Shown: positions 1-7,141, counted from the first letter of the stretch. The stretch is DNA of 8,160 nt from Planctomycetota bacterium (GCA_007127275.1 SKZP01000302.1:1-8160); one strand, 5' to 3'. Notes: generated by a model not told the origin, from the letters alone. A program made the numbers and translations.

Positions 1-2547
1 GCCGTCGGGGCCAGTCACGCTGCCGTGCAGGCGAGCGCCGCGTTCAAGCCGGAAGTCGTGCTCCGTCTCCGGAGTGGCGACGTAAACGGTGCGACCGTGG
101 GGCCAGTAGTATTCCGTCCCGCGGATCTCGACGTCATACTCGCCCGGCTCCAAGCCGGTAAGCTCGTACTCGCCGTCGCGAACCGTGCCGACGACGGGAC
201 CGCGCCGGCCGAGCACGACCCCCTCGGGCAGGCGCTCGTCCTCAATGCCCCCGCCGCCGTCGCGATGGTACAAGACCACCTGGCCGCGCGGTGCGGGGTC
301 GTTATCCGGCGTCAGCACCCGGCCGACAAGCGTCGCCCCCGCGTCGAGTTCGACCTCGACGTGCGGCACCTCGGCGCCAATCTCGACTTCGCGCGTATAC
401 TCGCGGTAATCTTGCGCGTCGACGACAAGCAAGCTCGGGCCGCGGACCACGCCGGCAATCTCGAAGTGTCCCTCCTCGTCGGACTGGGTCCGCTGGGCCG
501 CATCTGGGTCGCGCAACGAGCGCCAGGTGACGCGCGCGGCCGGCACCGGCTCGTAGTCGGCGTTGCGTACCACACCGGTGAGCGTGTCGCCGAGTTCGAC
601 GTGAAGCGTCAGCGACTGCTCGAGCGGGGCCTCGGAGATGGTGACCTTTTCCTGGTTGGCAAGCACCGCGTCGTGGGTCACACGGGCGCGGTAGGTGCCG
701 GGGTAGACCCCCTCGAGCACGACCGTTCGCACGCCTGTCTCCTGGGTCCACTCGGTATAAAACGGTTTGGCCGGACTGTAGCGGTAGTCGGGGTCGTCCG
801 CCGCCTCGCGCAGAGCCGCCCCGGTATCCTCCTCACGTTGCAAGAACACGGCGGCACCTTCCGGGAGGCGGCCGTTGCGGACCTCGACGGCAATCTTGAC
901 GTTGACGCCGCGACTCAGTCGCGCATTGACCTCGGTTGTGCGCGCCCCTTCGGCAATCTCGAACGGGATGTGCGTTTCGTAGTAGCCGTGGGCGTTTTCG
1001 GTAACGAGCACCCACTCCCCCGGCTCCAACCCGTAGGCGCGGAAGCGGCCGTTCTCGTCCGTCGTGTCGCCAATCACGAGTCCGTGCCGACCGAGCTCGC
1101 CCGGCCGCGGTTGACCCATGCCTCGCGGAACGGGCTCGGCGTCGCGCGGCCGCACCCAGACCACCAAGTCTTCGACGGGGCTGCCCTCGGTGTCGGTGAC
1201 CCGTCCGGTGACCATCTTGCCCGGCGAGAGTCCGAACTCAACGACCTGCGTGCCGCCGGGCGCAATGTCAATGGTTTCGGTCAGCGGGTCGTAACTCATG
1301 TGATTGATGATCACCTTCGCTTCGCCCTGGTAGCGCACAACCCCCTCGAAGCGGCCCTCGTCGTCGGTCTTCAAGCCGCGGCTGGTCAACTCGCCGCCGC
1401 GTGCGTCGCGGATGCTGACCATGGCACCGGCGACGGAGGGATACTGGTGGTCGTCGTCGAGGTAGACGTGCCCTTCGATCGTGGTGCGCTGAGCGAGACG
1501 AAAGGTCGCCTCATGCACCTCGTCGGCCTCGGTAATCAACACCGTGTTGCGCGGCTCGGAGTCCACACTGTGGACATGTACCTCGAAGCGGCCCACGCCG
1601 AGGTAAACGGCGAAGCGGCCGCTCTCCACGTCGCGAAAGGTGTAGCGAAAGATGCTGTCCGGCTGCGGGTCGAACGGGTCGGAAAAGATCGGCTCGCCCG
1701 CCTCCCGCAACTCCTCGGTGTCGGCAACCGCCGCGCGGCCCTCGCCGAGGTAGCGAAAGCTGACAGTGAAGTCACGCATCGCCTCGCCGTCGCTGCCCAA
1801 GACGCGGCCGACAAGCACGCCGAAGCGAGGGGCCTCGAGTGATACCTCTTCGAGGTCGCCGGGTACGACCCCCTCGGCACGGGCCGGCAGATGATGCGGC
1901 GCACGGCTCCAGATGTTCAGCGGCGTCGCCGGCAACTCGCGAAACTGAAAGACGCCCGCGTCGTGGGTCAGCACCGTGGCCAGCGGTTCGTCGACGGCTT
2001 CCTTCTCCTCCTCGTCCCCGTTCTCGGCGCCAGGGCGCCAGTGTACCTGTGCCGTGTCGAGGCCGCGTCCGCGGTCGTCCGTGAGGGTGCCGTCCAGAAA
2101 GTGCTCGCCACGGGGGCGCTGCAAGTCATCGCTCGGCTCGAGTTCCGGCGGCGGGTAGTCCGGCCAGGCAATCCGCTCGTCGTCGAGCAGCCGTGTCCGC
2201 GCCTGCCGCAAGCCCTCCCGCTGGGGATCCCGCTGTGCGCGGGGGGAGTCGTCGTTGTCGGTGTGCCGGGTCATTTCCCTCGGGTGCGGTCGCGACCCGC
2301 CAGGGCCGTTCGCGCGCGACTGCGAGTCGTCTTGCTCATCGCGAGTGCGGATCTCTTCTTCCTCGTCCGCTGCGGGCAACCCGTCTCCGGATTCGGCGTC
2401 GGCGTCGACGTCGTCGGGCAGCGTTTGAAGGGGGGCATAGGCGCCACCGGAGCCGAGGCCGACGAAGACGACCACGGCAATCACCAACAGTGCGGCGGCC
2501 ACGCCGGCCAATACGGCTTCGAGGGAAACGTTGAGCTGCTTGAACAT
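1..2547 (-). CDS. Membrane-anchored protein of tandem carboxypeptidase-regulatory-like repeats (C-terminus beyond window)
   Basis: The minus-strand frame is open from ATG at 2547 to the window edge, giving 849 codons with no stop, so the gene is partial. Residues 9-32 form a hydrophobic helix after one lysine. It may be a membrane anchor, or a signal peptide cleaved after AYA (residues 36-38). Residues 44-140 are an acidic, proline-rich, probably disordered linker. From about 148 onward a module of 85-110 residues recurs, starting near 148, 243, 356, 445, 548, 655 and 738, with an eighth beginning at 838. Each module opens with a pattern like G-x-V-x-D-x-x-G-x-P-V, continues with D-E-x-G-x-F, and often ends in L-E-P-G-x-Y/W. 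This is the signature of CarboxypepD_reg-like (transthyretin-fold) beta-sandwich domains, which usually act as structural or carbohydrate-binding modules at the cell surface. No catalytic domain is visible. An AAGG sequence lies about 10 bases before the ATG, a weak ribosome-binding site. Function is unknown; the fold assignment is fairly sure. Confidence 0.85.
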   Translation of the reverse strand, partial: MFKQLNVSLEAVLAGVAAALLVIAVVVFVGLGSGGAYAPLQTLPDDVDADAESGDGLPAADEEEEIRTRDEQDDSQSRANGPGGSRPHPREMTRHTDNDDSPRAQRDPQREGLRQARTRLLDDERIAWPDYPPPELEPSDDLQRPRGEHFLDGTLTDDRGRGLDTAQVHWRPGAENGDEEEKEAVDEPLATVLTHDAGVFQFRELPATPLNIWSRAPHHLPARAEGVVPGDLEEVSLEAPRFGVLVGRVLGSDGEAMRDFTVSFRYLGEGRAAVADTEELREAGEPIFSDPFDPQPDSIFRYTFRDVESGRFAVYLGVGRFEVHVHSVDSEPRNTVLITEADEVHEATFRLAQRTTIEGHVYLDDDHQYPSVAGAMVSIRDARGGELTSRGLKTDDEGRFEGVVRYQGEAKVIINHMSYDPLTETIDIAPGGTQVVEFGLSPGKMVTGRVTDTEGSPVEDLVVWVRPRDAEPVPRGMGQPRPGELGRHGLVIGDTTDENGRFRAYGLEPGEWVLVTENAHGYYETHIPFEIAEGARTTEVNARLSRGVNVKIAVEVRNGRLPEGAAVFLQREEDTGAALREAADDPDYRYSPAKPFYTEWTQETGVRTVVLEGVYPGTYRARVTHDAVLANQEKVTISEAPLEQSLTLHVELGDTLTGVVRNADYEPVPAARVTWRSLRDPDAAQRTQSDEEGHFEIAGVVRGPSLLVVDAQDYREYTREVEIGAEVPHVEVELDAGATLVGRVLTPDNDPAPRGQVVLYHRDGGGGIEDERLPEGVVLGRRGPVVGTVRDGEYELTGLEPGEYDVEIRGTEYYWPHGRTVYVATPETEHDFRLERGARLHGSVTGPDG

Positions 2548-2846
2548 GGTTCGAGCCTTCGGTCGCAGTGGGGGGGGCGCGCGCCGGCGAGTCCTCGTTC
2601 GTCCTGGCGCTTCGCGCTCCCGTTGAATCACGCGGGAGGGACGACCGCCATCCCCCGCGCATCACCGCAAGTAAAAATGGCGCGGTGTCGCGGCCAAACA
2701 ACGGCGTCCCCGATTAAAACGAATGACCGGTCGAAAGGATAGCGTGAGATTCCATCCGGCACCCCGAGGCACAACGTGTGGCGCGCATCTCCATTTTTCG
2801 GAGTACTGGCGTTGCAGGTCGTAGACGCATGCGCGTTCTCGTCGCC

Positions 2847-2876
2847 CCCAAGCCCACCGACTGGTCGGAGGACTCC
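2847..2876 (+). repeat. Hairpin-forming repeat, copy 1
   Basis: The 17 bases CCCAAGCCCACCGACTG at 2847-2863 recur exactly, inverted, at 3022-3038. The similarity continues inward with one inserted base (GTCGGnGGnCTCC). Each copy is also an imperfect palindrome by itself: here 2851-2861 can pair with 2864-2874, with two poor pairs. A palindromic unit present as two inverted copies in intergenic DNA resembles REP or BIME organisation. That comparison is an inference from arrangement, not from sequence identity to a known family. Confidence 0.6.
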
Positions 2877-3007
2877 CGTACAGCTACGCCGAGACCACGG
2901 GTTTCGCGGCGGCGGCTCGCGAATCACCGCGCACAATCCGACATACGAAACACAGCTCGGGGACCACAGACGCGCGCCGAGATTGCTTCCTCCCCTGCGG
3001 ACGAACA

Positions 3008-3038
3008 GGAGCCCGCCGACGCAGTCGGTGGGCTTGGG
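3008..3038 (-). repeat. Hairpin-forming repeat, copy 2 (inverted)
   Basis: This is the inverted partner of the unit at 2847-2876. Its own stem pairs 3010-3020 with 3024-3034 around a three-base loop. All eleven positions pair when read as plus-strand RNA, counting one G-U pair. It lies about 75 bases downstream of the kinase stop on the minus strand, so it could cap or end the kinase transcript. No U-tract follows it, so it is not a textbook intrinsic terminator. Confidence 0.6.
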
Positions 3039-3109
3039 ATCCACGAATCACCGAGAGTCAAACGGCATTCGGGTTGGCGTGCTGCGCTCCCCCCCAGGTG
3101 ATTTCGACG

Positions 3110-5629
3110 TCAAAAGATGCCGCCGCTTCCCAGCGCGTATCCCACCGCGAGGCCAAGCAGCGTCGCGAGGGTGCCGCCGGTGATCAAGATCACCTGCAGG
3201 TTGCGGTCGCGTTGCAAGCGGTGCTCGAGGCGTATGAGGCGTTGGCGCAGCCATTCCGCGTGGTCGCGCGCTTTGCGCAACTCCTTCTCGGCGCGCTCCC
3301 CCCCACCACCGCCGCCTGCGCTGCCGGAGAACTCTTCGCTGCGGCCAAAGGCGCTTCGCACGCGGCTGAACGCCGGCGCGTACCGCGCCACCTCGTCGAC
3401 GAGCTTCGTCGAGTCCCACATGTCGAGGTGGCTGACCAGCAAATCCATGGTCGGGTAACGGTCATTGGCGTTCTTCTCCATCATCTTGCCAATGATGAAA
3501 CTCAACGACAGCGGCACCGAGGGGTTGATCATATGCGGCGGCGTGATGGACTCACTCTTTTGCTGCTCCATCACGCTCAAGTAGTTGTCCCCGAGAAACG
3601 GCGGTCGCCCGGTGAGCATGTGGTAAAAGGCGCAGCCCAGCGAGTAGATGTCGGAGCGCTGGTCGGAGTAGTCGCCGCGACACTGCTCGGGAGACATGTA
3701 GTGCGGCGTGCCAATCAGCTGGCCCGTGATGGTCAGCGTGTCCTCGAGCCCGGCCATCTCCTTGGCGAGGCCGAAGTCGGTGACCTTGACCATCTCGGCG
3801 TGCCCCGGCGGGGCGTGCGGTACATTGCGGACGTCGCTGACCGGGCTCAAGATGATGTTGTCCGGCTTCATGTCGCGGTGGACAATCCCCTGCTCGTGCG
3901 CCGAGGCGAGCGCCAGCGCGGTTTGCCGGACGACGGAGACGGCGCGGTTGACGCTCAGGCGGTTCTCGCGCTCCAGCACGTCGCCGAGGTTTTCGCCGCG
4001 CACATACTCCATCACGAGGTACCAGAAGCCGTTGCGTTGGCCGTACTCGTGGGTCGCGACAATGTTCGCGTGGTTGAGCGAGAGGACGAGCTTGATCTCG
4101 CGTTCGAAGCGGCGCACGTAGGTAGCGTTGCGGGAAAGATCCTTGCGGATGAATTTGATCGCGAAGCGCGGCCGCGCCTCGTCGACCTTGCGGGCAAGAT
4201 ACACCACGCCCATGCCGCCGCGGCCGAGTTCGGAGAGCACGACATACTCGCCGAGTTGCACGCCAATGCCGGCGCCGGCGCCGGCGGTCGAATCCTCCTC
4301 GTCGCGGCGACGCACGTTGCGCCTGGCTCGCGTGCCGGCGCTTCGGTGCTCCGGGTCGTCGAGCGACGTGGCCGTTTGGTAGTCGTCGAGTTCGACGACT
4401 CGAAGCGTCGACTCGCTCGGCGAGCCGGTCGGCCGGCGCCAATGAATGGGATCGGAGCCGCCGCGTTCACTCGCCTCCCGCTGCCCGTCTCGTTTCGCGG
4501 GTGTGTACCGGTGCAGATTGCCGTAGTCGTCGAACGGTCCGGCGACCGCCGGCTCATTCCCCTCGTCGAATCTCGGGTGCAACGACACGGCAATGGCGTC
4601 GCTCGTGCTGCTCGCAGCGGCCGAGCTGTCACCGTCGCCGTCGCGAGGCGCGGCGTTTGCTTCGCCGAGGAAGTGGCGTCGCGTGACCCGCCTCAAGTAT
4701 TCGCTTTGCCCGGCGGCACGCACGGCATCTTCCAGGTCGCGCTCGCCGAGGTGTTGCGCCGAAGTCGGCAATGTCGTCGTCGACGGCCGCGGCGTTCCGC
4801 CGTGTGGGTCGTCTTTCCCCGCAGGAGACTCGCCGGCGCGCTCGACCGAGTCGTCCGCCTCGGCAGCCGACACGGGCAAGGCATCCTCGGTCCCCTCCTC
4901 GACAATCTCCGCGTCGCGAACATCCACAAGCGCCAACGGTACGGTGAAGGCGTCGTCGGAGAACGTCGCCACCTCACCGCTCACCGGGCGCTGCAGCGGC
5001 GCAATGGGCTCACTCTGCGACGACTTTCCAGCGACGCGCGGCATCCGTTCACTCGGCATCATCACCTGCATCTGGTCGCGGACAAGCGGGGTCTTGCAGT
5101 CAGAGCACGTCGCGCTCGAGTCGTGAGGCAGATCCGCCCCGCGCGTCCCGTCCGCCGACCGGGTGGGTGATTGGATGGTGTCGCAAGCGGGGCAGTAGCC
5201 GACGTCGGAGTTCTGCAAGCCGCGAATCTTTCCGACATCTTCCGGCTTCAGCATGTTCAACGCGACCATCACGTGCCCGAGCGCCACCGGCATGTCGGGG
5301 TCCGCCTGGTCGAGCACCTCGAGAGCACGCGTCAACTCCTGCTCGCCGCAAAAGCCGTGGACGACCGCGGTGGTGCCGAAAAGCAGGTCCAGATAATCGG
5401 CGAGGCGCACGGAACTTTGGCTCTCGGTTCGTTGCACGGTGCCGCGCAGCTCGCGCAGTCGTTGAATCTTCTCGGTGTCGAGCAGTTCCCGTTCTTCGAG
5501 GACTTCGGTCAAACTGCGGTACGTCGGCGAGACCTGTTGCAACGCCAACGCGTCGTTGAGCATCGTCGGAGTCAACAACCCGAGCTGCACGGCGCGCTTC
5601 CCAAGGAGTAGGTCCTGCCCTGAAATCAT
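3110..5629 (-). CDS. Transmembrane Ser/Thr protein kinase with zinc ribbon and duplicated N-terminal modules
   Basis: This 839-residue protein should phosphorylate Ser/Thr on unknown targets at the inner membrane. Residues 5-139 contain two tandem helical modules with the pattern G-x-x-A-V-x-x-G-h-x-x-x-x-x-L-x-x-A-L, recalling MshEN-type repeats. A zinc ribbon follows: Cys146-Pro-Ala-Cys149 and Cys175-Ser-Asp-Cys178. Residues 204-454 are charged and low in complexity, probably disordered. The kinase domain spans about 459-735 and has all key motifs: glycine loop GRGGMG (469-474), Lys492 in AIK, HRDMKPDN (584-591, catalytic Asp586), DFG (618-620) and GTPHYMSPE (640-648). About ten extra residues lie between HRD and DFG. 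A glycine run and coiled coil (778-809) lead to a membrane helix (811-834) that ends the protein, so no extracellular sensor exists. I prefer ATG 5629 because the N-terminal module begins at once. An in-frame ATG at 5707 would add 26 residues of unremarkable sequence. Neither start has a good ribosome-binding site. Confidence 0.95.
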   Translation of the reverse strand: MISGQDLLLGKRAVQLGLLTPTMLNDALALQQVSPTYRSLTEVLEERELLDTEKIQRLRELRGTVQRTESQSSVRLADYLDLLFGTTAVVHGFCGEQELTRALEVLDQADPDMPVALGHVMVALNMLKPEDVGKIRGLQNSDVGYCPACDTIQSPTRSADGTRGADLPHDSSATCSDCKTPLVRDQMQVMMPSERMPRVAGKSSQSEPIAPLQRPVSGEVATFSDDAFTVPLALVDVRDAEIVEEGTEDALPVSAAEADDSVERAGESPAGKDDPHGGTPRPSTTTLPTSAQHLGERDLEDAVRAAGQSEYLRRVTRRHFLGEANAAPRDGDGDSSAAASSTSDAIAVSLHPRFDEGNEPAVAGPFDDYGNLHRYTPAKRDGQREASERGGSDPIHWRRPTGSPSESTLRVVELDDYQTATSLDDPEHRSAGTRARRNVRRRDEEDSTAGAGAGIGVQLGEYVVLSELGRGGMGVVYLARKVDEARPRFAIKFIRKDLSRNATYVRRFEREIKLVLSLNHANIVATHEYGQRNGFWYLVMEYVRGENLGDVLERENRLSVNRAVSVVRQTALALASAHEQGIVHRDMKPDNIILSPVSDVRNVPHAPPGHAEMVKVTDFGLAKEMAGLEDTLTITGQLIGTPHYMSPEQCRGDYSDQRSDIYSLGCAFYHMLTGRPPFLGDNYLSVMEQQKSESITPPHMINPSVPLSLSFIIGKMMEKNANDRYPTMDLLVSHLDMWDSTKLVDEVARYAPAFSRVRSAFGRSEEFSGSAGGGGGGERAEKELRKARDHAEWLRQRLIRLEHRLQRDRNLQVILITGGTLATLLGLAVGYALGSGGIF

Positions 5630-5676
5630 GAATCCGACCGGTGACGAGGCAGCGACGTGCACGCGGAACGAGTGTA

Positions 5677-5688
5677 CCGGCTTGCCGG
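5677..5688. promoter_or_regulatory. Small perfect dyad upstream of kinase gene
   Basis: CCGGC-TT-GCCGG is a perfect 12-base inverted repeat 48 bases upstream of the preferred kinase ATG, directly overlapping the candidate -10 sequence TACACT on the minus strand. This would suit an operator, but GC-rich DNA produces such short dyads by chance. If translation starts at 5707 it would lie inside the coding region. Confidence 0.25.
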
Positions 5689-5731
5689 AGGTGCGAGAAG
5701 TCCGCATCTTCTCGGACCGTTTCGCTCAAGT

Positions 5732-5746
5732 TTGGCAATGTGCCAA
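5732..5746. promoter_or_regulatory. Dyad TTGGCA-N3-TGCCAA, possible operator
   Basis: TTGGCA-ATG-TGCCAA is a perfect 6-base inverted repeat with a three-base spacer, about 100 bases upstream of the kinase ATG and 195 upstream of the outer-membrane protein ATG. It is AT-richer than its surroundings and has the size of a dimeric regulator site. No regulator gene is in the window, so its role is a guess. Confidence 0.3.
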
Positions 5747-5927
5747 CCGATGTAGTAGCGGTGCATGGGACAGAAATTGCGCCGCGAGGTGAACTCATAC
5801 GGGGGCTCGGCGCTATACCCATGGCTGGCTTGACACGGCGCGCTTGGGGCCGGCAAGCGGCACGGACGCGGTACAACTGGATTCGTCGTCTCGGCTGCCC
5901 CCCCGGCTCCAGCGGAAACCACTCATG

Positions 5928-5932
5928 AGGAG
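5928..5932 (+). promoter_or_regulatory. Shine-Dalgarno AGGAG that sets the start of the outer-membrane protein gene
   Basis: AGGAG sits nine bases before ATG 5942 and six before an adjoining GTG at 5939. Both starts are in the same frame and differ by one residue. ATG 5942 is the more likely start by codon preference. Confidence 0.7.
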
Positions 5933-5941
5933 AGAGAAGTG

Positions 5942-6823
5942 ATGGACTCGAAGCGTTGCGCAATAAAGCACAGGAGCCTCGGCCGGGCGGGGCACATAGG
6001 CACGGTCGCACTCATTCTCGCACTGTTTGTCGCGCTGACGCCGCAAGAGGCGCAGGCGGACACCGAAGAGCCGCATTGGTCAGCCGCAAGCGGAGTCCAG
6101 TTCGACTACGCGCCGATGCGCAACCATGTCGGCTTCTTTACGCGCTTTCTCGGCACGTCCGAGGAATTCCGCAGCCTCGGCGAGGGCTCGGGCGACCTTG
6201 ATTGGTGGGCCGGCGACCTGACGCTGTTCGCCGAAGTGGAGATTCCGACCACCCCCGTTTCTTTCTACGGCGACATCACCTACCGGTTCATCGCCTCGGG
6301 GGATAACGCCCGCACCGGCTGGAGCGACGCAACCCTCGGCGGCAAGGTTTCCTTCCTGGAAGAAGACGTCTTCATCCTCAGCGCGTTTCTCTACGGCAAC
6401 CTGCCGATCGGTGCCGACAGCGTGAACTGGCTCAATTACTCGGCGACGAACCTCGGCGTCGGCTTCTCGGTCATGCCGACCTCGTTTTTCGCACTCAACA
6501 CGAACGTCGCGCTGGGCCGCCTTTGGGATCTCGAATGGCCCGACGGCAACAACACGAACTCCTGGGAGTTCTCCTTTCTCGTCGAGACGGTGTTGATCAT
6601 GCCGTTCGTTGAGCTGGCCTCGGCGCGCCTCGGCTTCCGCGGCTCCTACCGCGAAAACGCCTGGGACAAAGATGCCTTCTTCCTGTACGGGCAAGTGAAC
6701 GTGCTCCTCGCCTTTTTGCGCGTCGGCGTCCCGATCGCGGTGGAGCGCGGACTTGACGGCGTGCAGCAAGGAATTGAAACGGGAGAGCTGACCGTCACGC
6801 TCGGATTGAACGTCGAGTTTTAA
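5942..6823 (+). CDS. Outer-membrane beta-barrel protein
   Basis: The 293-residue product has a clear Sec signal peptide: basic residues at 4-15, a hydrophobic core at about 20-32, and a cleavage site after AQA (37-39). The mature part alternates polar and hydrophobic residues in aromatic-rich strands (for example 92-101, 107-117, 131-138, 143-152, 169-178, 183-191, 208-218, 246-258, 282-293). It ends in V-E-F, the C-terminal Phe signal that the Bam machinery recognises. The stretch around 125-160, with a strand, a turn carrying E-E-D, a strand and then L-P-I-G, resembles the Phenol_MetA_deg/transporter-like barrel family. I regard that as suggestive only, and the substrate is unknown. The start is supported by an AGGAG nine bases upstream. 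The gene is divergent from the kinase and ends before a strong hairpin, so it is probably transcribed alone. Confidence 0.85.
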   Translation: MDSKRCAIKHRSLGRAGHIGTVALILALFVALTPQEAQADTEEPHWSAASGVQFDYAPMRNHVGFFTRFLGTSEEFRSLGEGSGDLDWWAGDLTLFAEVEIPTTPVSFYGDITYRFIASGDNARTGWSDATLGGKVSFLEEDVFILSAFLYGNLPIGADSVNWLNYSATNLGVGFSVMPTSFFALNTNVALGRLWDLEWPDGNNTNSWEFSFLVETVLIMPFVELASARLGFRGSYRENAWDKDAFFLYGQVNVLLAFLRVGVPIAVERGLDGVQQGIETGELTVTLGLNVEF

Positions 6824-6858
6824 TCCGCCCCGTGGGACCACACCCATGCGAGGGGAGT

Positions 6859-6887
6859 ACCGGGGGACGAGCAAAGCGTCCCCCGGT
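6859..6887 (+). terminator. Hairpin terminator after the outer-membrane protein gene
   Basis: ACCGGGGGACG at 6859-6869 pairs perfectly with CGTCCCCCGGT at 6877-6887 around a seven-base loop, giving an 11-bp GC-rich stem 36 bases after the TAA at 6821. Only a short GTTT follows rather than a full U-tract, so termination may be partial or two-way. The stem is equally perfect on the minus strand. Confidence 0.65.
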
Positions 6888-6900
6888 GCGCGTTTCCCAC

Positions 6901-7087
6901 GGCTCCTTGGGTACACACGAGTTTCGCCGCGAGGCAGTGCCGAGCGGGAAACGGGCGTTCGGCGGGGTTGCGGTCTGTTTCACCCGGTGAGCGTGCAACG
7001 CAGCGAAACTTGTATACGTCCCCGACCGAAAACGCATGGCGCGCTCGGCGATGCCTCGCGGCGAAACGTCGTTACCCGCAGATCCGG
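6901..7087. repeat. Long imperfect palindrome in intergenic DNA
   Basis: The arms 6921-6946 and 7042-7067 are inverted copies of 26 bases with only two mismatches; both begin GTTTCGCCGCGAGGCA when read inward on their own strand. The pairing extends both ways about one centre near 6994. Outside, GGGTA at 6909-6913 faces TACCC at 7073-7077, and flanking CGG-TC bases also match. Inside, GCGTTCGGC-GGGG near 6955-6966 faces its near-complement at 7020-7035. GTTTC at 6977-6981 faces GAAAC at 7005-7009, and GCGT 6991-6994 faces ACGC 6998-7001. The whole could fold into one long bulged stem. It does not show the end motifs of integron attC sites, and no transposase is present. It might be a decayed MITE-like element, an inverted duplication or a structured RNA. 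Confidence 0.65.
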
Positions 7088-7141
7088 GGTCGAGGCGAAC
7101 AACGGAAATGCGAGTTTCCGGCCGCGCTCTCGGGAGGTAAG

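Larger units (their letters stand above)
2548..3109. other. Non-coding interval between two minus-strand genes
   Basis: These 562 bases separate the kinase stop from the start of the repeat-protein gene. Open frames here are short, rich in Arg, Pro and Ser, and match no family I recognise. The middle holds two inverted copies of a hairpin-forming repeat, listed separately. Looser repeats are also present. CGAATCACCG occurs near 2930 and again near 3044. A partly conserved direct repeat beginning ACAGCT and ending GACCAC occurs at 2880-2900 and 2952-2969. A promoter for the downstream gene must lie here or further upstream, but I see no convincing pair of -35 and -10 boxes; an AT-rich patch at 2675-2725 is the best place to look. 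Confidence 0.6.
5630..5941. other. Divergent intergenic/promoter region
   Basis: These 312 bases separate the divergently transcribed kinase and outer-membrane protein genes, so promoters for both should lie here. Visible elements are two perfect small dyads (listed separately), a TTGACA at 5830-5835 on the plus strand without a matching -10 box at the usual distance, and a TACACT on the minus strand (5672-5677). The last could be a -10 box about 45 bases upstream of the kinase ATG at 5629, but its -35 is poor. None of these is convincing alone. Short open frames crossing the region show no recognisable domain. Confidence 0.5.

Noticed and set aside
25..1842. A 605-codon open frame on the plus strand
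   Set aside because: It is exactly antisense to the carboxypeptidase-regulatory-like repeat gene. The minus-strand frame has clear repeated domains and a membrane segment, while the plus-strand translation has no recognisable domain. High GC at third positions removes stops from the opposite strand.
1891..2742. A 283-codon plus-strand frame overlapping the N-terminus of the repeat protein
   Set aside because: It is antisense to the anchor and linker of the minus-strand gene, and its translation shows no domain.
3074..5170. A 698-codon open frame on the plus strand opposite the kinase
   Set aside because: The minus strand encodes every canonical kinase motif. The antisense translation is rich in Arg, Val, His and Ala without any family match, so it is a by-product of codon bias.
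5830..5858. Sigma-70 promoter with TTGACA at 5830-5835
   Set aside because: No -10-like hexamer lies 16-19 bases downstream; the sequence there is GC-rich.
5626..5922. A 98-codon minus-strand frame in the divergent region, with a segment reading Y-Y-I-G-W-H-I-A-K-L
   Set aside because: It is out of frame with the kinase and overlaps its start, has an Arg/Ser-rich tail and matches no family. Non-coding promoter DNA is the simpler reading.
6080..6916. A 278-codon minus-strand frame opposite the barrel gene
   Set aside because: The plus strand has a ribosome-binding site, a signal peptide and a C-terminal Phe barrel signature. The antisense product is Arg/Gly/Val-rich and featureless.
6901..7087. 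Integron attC site
   Set aside because: A palindrome of this size suggested it, but the R' GTTRRRY and R'' RYYYAAC ends are absent at the expected places, and no integron integrase or cassette array is present.
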